A stretch of 35,648 nucleotides of DNA from Krasilnikovozyma curviuscula (lineage: Eukaryota; Basidiomycota; Tremellomycetes; Cystofilobasidiales; Mrakiaceae): positions 1-35,648 of the forward strand of contig MVAQ01000222.1 of the NCBI GenBank assembly GCA_014825775.1, written 5' to 3'. Position 1 is the stretch's first letter. Each line of letters begins with the position of its first letter. The translations under genes and the position numbers were made by a program. Below, piece after piece: positions 30,628-35,648 of this stretch. The notes beneath the pieces are model-generated. The model had not been told where the DNA came from, searched no databases, and saw nothing but the letters and a program-made list of their open reading frames with translations.

Positions 30628-33600
30628 TCAAATCATCTCATCATCGCTACCCTCTTCTCCATAATCGCTCTCGTCATCGATGTTAAGAGCACTGAGATTC
30701 TCGATCGTCTCCACCTGTCGAGTACTAATCATAAAGAAATTATAGAAAAGCAGGTGAACTGTCAGTAGAGGACTCAAACTGGGAAAGACCGGATGTAGTT
30801 GTATTACTCACGCGACATTGAACACCTCACCGTACCTGCGTAAAGTCAAGAGCAGGATACCGACTTGAGCATGGACTTTTGCAGCGCCAACTGCATCTCC
30901 TGTTTTCTCCAATAGTTTCGCCTTTCGAAGCATTGTACGCCCGGTAATTGTCCACATGGGGCAGATGAAAAGATCTAGGTCTGGAAGATTGATCGTTTGG
31001 AGACAGTTGACGATATTGACGACGCATTCGGCGGCGCCTTGACATTCATCTTCCTTCTCCGGCGAGTAGCGCGCCTGTTCATGACCGAGCAGCTGTAAGG
31101 CAGTGTAGATGATTGTGTGTACCTAAAAAAAGTCGACCCAAAAGACGAAGTGAGCCTCAGCACATTGAATGGGCAACGACTGATGACTAACTCACCAAGA
31201 TTACAGCGGGGCTGACACCGACTCGTGTCGAATCATCCGTCGGCTTAGCATTTTTCACATCATCCCACGATGACTGCTCTCCCAAGCCTTTGGCCGATGG
31301 TACACCCAAGTCATTTCCACCGAAAGCAGCGAGACCGCCTGCAAACCGTTGCAACGGATCTGTGTATGGCAGGCTGTAGATGAACTTGTTGATGATTTCT
31401 CGCAGTGCTTGGAGTTCTGGCGGAGCCAGATGTGCTGGTAACGGCTTGGACGATGATGATTTACTGCTGGAAGGATTGGAAGACGAATCTGACGGCGATT
31501 GACGGTCGGCAGTTCCGGTGGCAACACCATCTGGTATCGCCGTAGTGTTCCAGTAGATGGGCGATGCACCCGTGGAAAGACCAGAGTAATTGGCGGGTGG
31601 AATACGGGCCTCTGTGAATCCATGGAAAGAAACGTGGTCGAAAGCACGAGCGCATCGATTTACGAGCGACATGGACTTGACAACCAAGCACGTCAAGCTG
31701 TCTGGTTTGGTGAATGTTTGGACTGGGCCTGAGGAGAAGAACGCAGCGATGGTATTGAGATCGGCATCTTCAGGGACAGTTCCTGAAAGAAGTTCGGAGA
31801 AGGGTCTAGGGAAGGGTGTCGTGATTTCGTGGTCCGGCAGAGACGAGGGCCAACCTACAATGAACAAGGATTTTGATCAATAAATAGTTTATTTTGCAAG
31901 ATGGCGGATCACAGAAAACGTACCAGTCATCGTCGAGGCCATTCGGTCACATATGTAGCTGCAGAATAACCACAGAGACATGAGTATTGGTCATGAGCCA
32001 CTGAGCGTCGACGAAGCACTCACACTGTCCAGAAGAGGTGTACTCTTTCCCCCAAGTCGATTGCATCATTCGGTATTCCGAGAGTCTCTGGTGTTCTATT
32101 CTTACCGAGGCCCTGTCTGAAATTGGGCCACCTTTCACAAGCCTTCTTGAAAATAAGGGACGGAACTCGGTGTAGGTTGAGCATGATAGCCAGTCGCACT
32201 GAAATAGCACCTTGAAGCATGGCTTCCGGGTACCTGCCCCTAGCGACTGATGGTGAAAGGTCGAGCAAAATTAGTGTTCTAATGTCGTCGTCAACGAAGA
32301 CAACAAAGATTTTATCTCACAGTAGAGACCACAGAGAATTAGTGACGCTTGACAGTCTAGCATTTGATTAGGATTTCCATAGATGCCGACACCTTCCATC
32401 ACCAGCTCAGCTGAGCGTTTCAACCAGATACTCTCGTACTGTCTGACAGACACGAGACTAGACAAATTTGAAGCAGCGGCGTACTTTCATCGAAAAAAAA
32501 AAAAGTTGATAGGCATGAGACAAAGGTTTGACAGACAGCGAAACAAAAAGGAGAACTGACGATTGCAAAAAGCAGAGAGTCACACATGCGGCCTTCTCGT
32601 AATTGTTCCAGAAATCTCGGCAAGTAGAGACTGAACCCAAACTGCCTTCTTCTCTTCAGGAAGAGAGAGAGCAGATGTTCCTTGAGGTCTTCGGGCATGT
32701 CGCATGAGTTTGGCGCGCCCCAGTTCTCTTCTCCCGGTCGATGCTGGGAGGTTAGCGTGTTGAGTGGCTTAGGTTCGGGCCAGACGATCGCCGAGTAGGC
32801 GTAAGGACCGATGTTGTCTGCAGTCTTGGGAGAGGTGCCGGTGGACGTAGACGAGGAGGGTTGTCTGTATTGCTGTTGCGGTGCGGCGCCGGAGACAGGC
32901 TGTTGTGAATTTGAGGCAGGCGCTGGTGCTGGTGCTGGTGCGGGTGCTGGTGGTGGAGGCGGTGGTGGCAGTGGTGATGGTTGTGAGTTATTGCGGGGTT
33001 GATCGAATGGACCGGCGTTGAAAGCGGAGCTCATGTCGGAAGATGGACCTCCGCCGTCGAAGTTAGGGAAAGAAGAGAAGTCGAACACGTTGGCTACATC
33101 CAGATCGATCTCTTTACCGTAATCCAGATCGTATCCCATCTGACTGAACTCAACAGAGCCCAGAGACCCAAAGTTGATGGGTTCACTGCCAGGGTTGGGC
33201 GAAACGGATGGGAATGTGTTGACATTCGGATCTGAGCTGGCGGTTGCGAATTGAACGACTTCGTTGGCAAACACTTGAGACTGTTGAACGTATGTGTTGA
33301 GCCACTCGATGTTTGGATCTTGAAACAAGCTTTCTGATTGTGCTTGATGCTGATGAACTGGCTTTTGGTACGGGGCTGTCCTGTTGAATTTGTTGACCGG
33401 ATGCGACGACGTCGAAGGCGTTGGTTCGTCTCCAGTAGTAATAGCTCCACCGAGCATACTTTCTAATGAGGAGATTTTCTCTTCCAGGAGCTTGATTCGA
33501 CCCTTCTTTTGCGGCGGGTCGTAGACACAGTCCACGTTCAGCTTTGAACACAACCCACACTTGGGTCTCTCAGCATTGCACTTCATCTTCCTACGTCTGC

Positions 33601-33700
33601 ATGTCAGGCAGGCAGCCCCTCTTCTCAAGGGAGCAGGGCCACTGTCTCCATGGTCTGCTGTTGAAGGGCCCTGGCCCTCATTACCGAGTGACGGTTCCAT
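30628..33700 (-). CDS. Zn2Cys6 fungal transcription factor
   Basis: DNA-binding regulator of the Gal4-type zinc cluster class. Exons (minus): 32561-33700, 32321-32483, 32024-32246, 31924-31958, 31196-31854, 30812-31122, 30628-30724; 875 aa. The zinc cluster CLTCRRRKMKCNAERPKCGLC...C uses Cys 31, 34, 41, 48, 51 and 58 (CX2CX6CX6CX2CX6C), followed by a basic linker and a short coiled coil (KLLEEKISSLESML). A Gln/Pro/Ala-rich region with a Pro-Ala tract comes next. The middle part, GRYPEAMLQGAISVRLAIMLNLHRVP ... LGERVHLFWTVYICDRMAS, matches the fungal-specific transcription factor domain, and the tail is acidic. The start at 33700 is the ATG just before the cluster; an upstream in-frame extension without ATG exists. 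The third-exon acceptor (32247) has a close alternative. Target genes are unknown. Confidence 0.9.
32921..32975 (-). repeat. GGTGCT/GGTGGT repeat encoding Pro-Ala and poly-Pro tract
   Basis: Imperfect hexanucleotide repeats encode alternating Ala-Pro and a Pro run in the transcription factor, between the zinc cluster and the central domain. This is likely a disordered, length-variable linker. Confidence 0.8.
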
Positions 33701-35648
33701 CAGTAGTTTCGAAGCTGTGCTGGAAATCGGTAATGAGCCTTCCTTCGTGCAAGAGAAACTATACACAGATACTGAAAGACCACAAGTCGATTAACCTGTC
33801 GATGTTTATTGGAGAAAACCCGGGTATGTACGAGCTGGAGCTCTAAATTTCCTGCTGGGTCGCTAAAACCAAGTCAATAGAATCAGCCTTCCAACCTTTT
33901 TCAACGTTTTTTAAACGAGAGAAAGACCGGGAGGAAGGACTGCTCACCTTCTTTCTCCTTCTTGAAACCCAATCTTTAAACGGCAAAGTCGATTCCAGTT
34001 CTGCTGGTTCGGGCCTGTTGACGTTGTACGGCGGCACAAGTGACGAAAACGGAGGGCGTTTCCAACGATCGAACGCCACGCTGTAGCTTACCAGAGCGAC
34101 CGGCTTCCCCAGAGTTGAGCGAGAACTGGTTCCCAAAACCAATACACTTACGTCTTGTTGCTGAAATTGAAGCCAGGATGAAGAAAATCTTCTATAATCG
34201 TTCGTGCTTGGATCCTTCGATGGCTGCAAGGGAGAATGATGACACTTGAGTTTTTTCTAATGGATGGACGGAGATCTGACGTAGAAAGGGAAAGGATCCT
34301 CTAAGAGAGAGTAGAAGCTCATTCTGAGGAGTAAGACGGCGATCATGCTTATCGCATCCCACCTCCTCACTTTCATTTGTTGGATATATACAGAAGTAGA
34401 ACCGACAACCATCTGAAAGGTCTCTCTCTCTCTTTCTCTCTCTATGAAACATCGAATTCAGCTTCGAGTGGGGAGTGAACCTAGAGAACCTATATTTCGG
34501 GATCGCAAAGCCTCTCCTAGCAACGGCCATCACATTCTCGCCGACGAGCACCAAGCCGTTCTCTCGAGGGTTTATTAGCTTTCCACAAAGTCTAGTTTAT
34601 ACTGATAATGACGCAGGTGGATCATGTGGGGAACAGTACAGCTATCTATCTACAAGAACACAACAGGTATAGCAGCAGCTTTTTCAGTAGTTGACAGCTC
34701 AGGAAAGAGATCCAACTTCCCTTATAGAGTCTCATTCGATATCACTCTTTTCTTATTTATTTATTTTCTTATTTTGTGGAGTGAGATGCTAGGAAGAAAA
34801 ATCATCACCAGCATGAATGAGCAGACTGAAGAGAAGAAGTCGAGCGCACGAGGACGACGACCGGGCATCTTCTTTCTTCTTCTGACGGCTCTTTCGAAAA
34901 GGCAGAGCTGGAAAATGTTGCTACTGTGCACAATTCAATCTAGTCACTCACTAGGCACAGTCTGACGGTCAAACTTTGTTCTTCCAAAGAGAAGTTTCAA
35001 AATATCACCAGCGCGTCAGAGCCTGTTCGTTGCCCACTTCCGCTGCGTCTACCTGCTGATGAGCTAGTCTAAGACATTCTGCGATAGATTCACAACACGA
35101 TGGACCATCCATCTCCATTTGCCTTTCGTGTTCTTATCAAACCAGTAAATTGAGATAGGAGGCGTCATAAACCGGCCCAAATCCTCTCCTCTCTTCTTGG
35201 CGAAGGTATTTCTGAACCCAGACGTATGGGAACACGACGCCACCCTCCTTTTCTATCGAATGTCTGGAAAGCAGAGAAAAAAAGAAGGGATCAATTATTT
35301 CTTAACGCGCGTGTGTGTGCGTGCGGCGCCGCTAGATCGCGACTACTTGCAACCCTCGCAGCAGCACGACTGTCTAGTCGGGAAGGAAGAGATGGTGCTC
35401 TGCTTATTTAGACTGAAGGGCATTACGGGGTGGAGGTCGTCGTGTGCACACCAGAGAGAAGACGGATGATCAAGGTGCGTGCTAAAAAAATAGGATGGGA
35501 CGATCGCGTGGAAAAGAAAACCTCACGGTAGTTTGCCGTGACTGCGGGTACAGACAGAGCAGGCAGAGAGCGATTGAGGACATGGAGGGAACTGTCCCGT
35601 GCACAAGGGGGGACTGCAGAAGCTGTTCAAGAAGAGAGGGAGGGGGGT
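33701..35648. other. 1.9-kb region upstream of the transcription factor, no gene supported
   Basis: No recognisable protein is found on either strand. On the minus strand an open frame at 33843-34229 could be leader sequence and contains a perfect GTAAGT donor near 34151. A CT-rich microsatellite and a TATA-like ggatatata lie around 34382-34443. The rightmost 500 bp are GC-richer, with GTGTGTGCGTGCGGC near 35308. The region probably holds a long regulatory upstream sequence and the edge of the next gene. Confidence 0.45.
34421..34444. repeat. CT microsatellite
   Basis: A run of TC dinucleotides with one interruption (tctctctctctctttctctc). It lies upstream of the transcription factor gene and reads as GA on the strand of that gene. 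Confidence 0.85.

Noticed and set aside
33843..34229. Minus-strand 128-codon frame as a separate gene or N-terminal exon of the transcription factor
   Set aside because: Composition is not conserved-looking, and the acceptors tested near 33722 and 33773 are out of phase with its GTAAGT donor. It is better treated as leader sequence.
35197..35469. Plus-strand 90-codon open frame near the right edge
   Set aside because: No recognisable motif, and composition changes abruptly within it. Nothing supports it as a gene.

Overview
The window looks like nuclear DNA of a basidiomycete yeast of the Tremellomycetes (Cryptococcus/Kwoniella type). Almost every gene is cut by many short introns, mostly about 50-80 nt, with GTGAGT-type donors, CTAAC/CTGAC branch points and CAG/TAG acceptors. 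Intergenic gaps are small, and the gene set includes a CPL1-type secreted protein, PFA4 and a KIC1/GCK-III kinase. No ribosomal or transfer RNA gene, CRISPR array, transposon or prophage was recognised. The taxon is inferred from architecture and gene content, not from a database match.

Layout, left to right: MUS81 nuclease (-, 183-3324); cyclophilin PPIase (+, 3569-4448); class II eIF4E/4EHP-type cap-binding protein (-, about 4645-5828); RNA polymerase III subunit RPC4/RPC53 (+, 6083-8002); an unrecognised, probably mitochondrial protein (+, 8258-9643); a Gfo/Idh/MocA dehydrogenase close to dihydrodiol/D-xylose dehydrogenase (+, 9815-11270); an FLVCR/SLC49-like major facilitator (+, 11697-13913); a small secreted CPL1-like cysteine-rich protein (-, 14402-15316); palmitoyltransferase PFA4 (-, 16329-18534); tRNA adenosine deaminase TAD1 (+, 18650-20194); a beta-lactamase-fold serine hydrolase (+, 20423-21974); an OPT oligopeptide transporter in 31 coding exons (+, 22879-27333); a GCK-III/KIC1 kinase (-, 27484 to about 30120); and a Zn2Cys6 transcription factor (-, 30628-33700). 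The last 1.9 kb holds no gene I can support.

I reconstructed exon structures by hand. Each modelled coding sequence sums to a whole number of codons, apart from the unresolved KIC1 N terminus, and each join restores a continuous reading frame, usually with conserved motifs across it. The genes are ordinary single-copy functions (DNA repair, translation, Pol III transcription, tRNA editing, lipidation, transport, signalling) and do not form one pathway. Divergent pairs (MUS81/cyclophilin, eIF4E2-type/RPC53, PFA4/TAD1) share short upstream regions of about 115-255 bp.

I did not find a clearly new multi-gene system. The features that most merit a second look are two GC-AG introns in the very intron-dense OPT gene, the CPL1-like gene with a 5' UTR intron touching its start codon and a 375-nt intron splitting its domain, a stop codon that overlaps a perfect splice donor in the 4EHP-type gene, a coding-like 283-nt intron in PFA4, and an unexplained 0.9-kb gap before the OPT gene with open frames on the minus strand.
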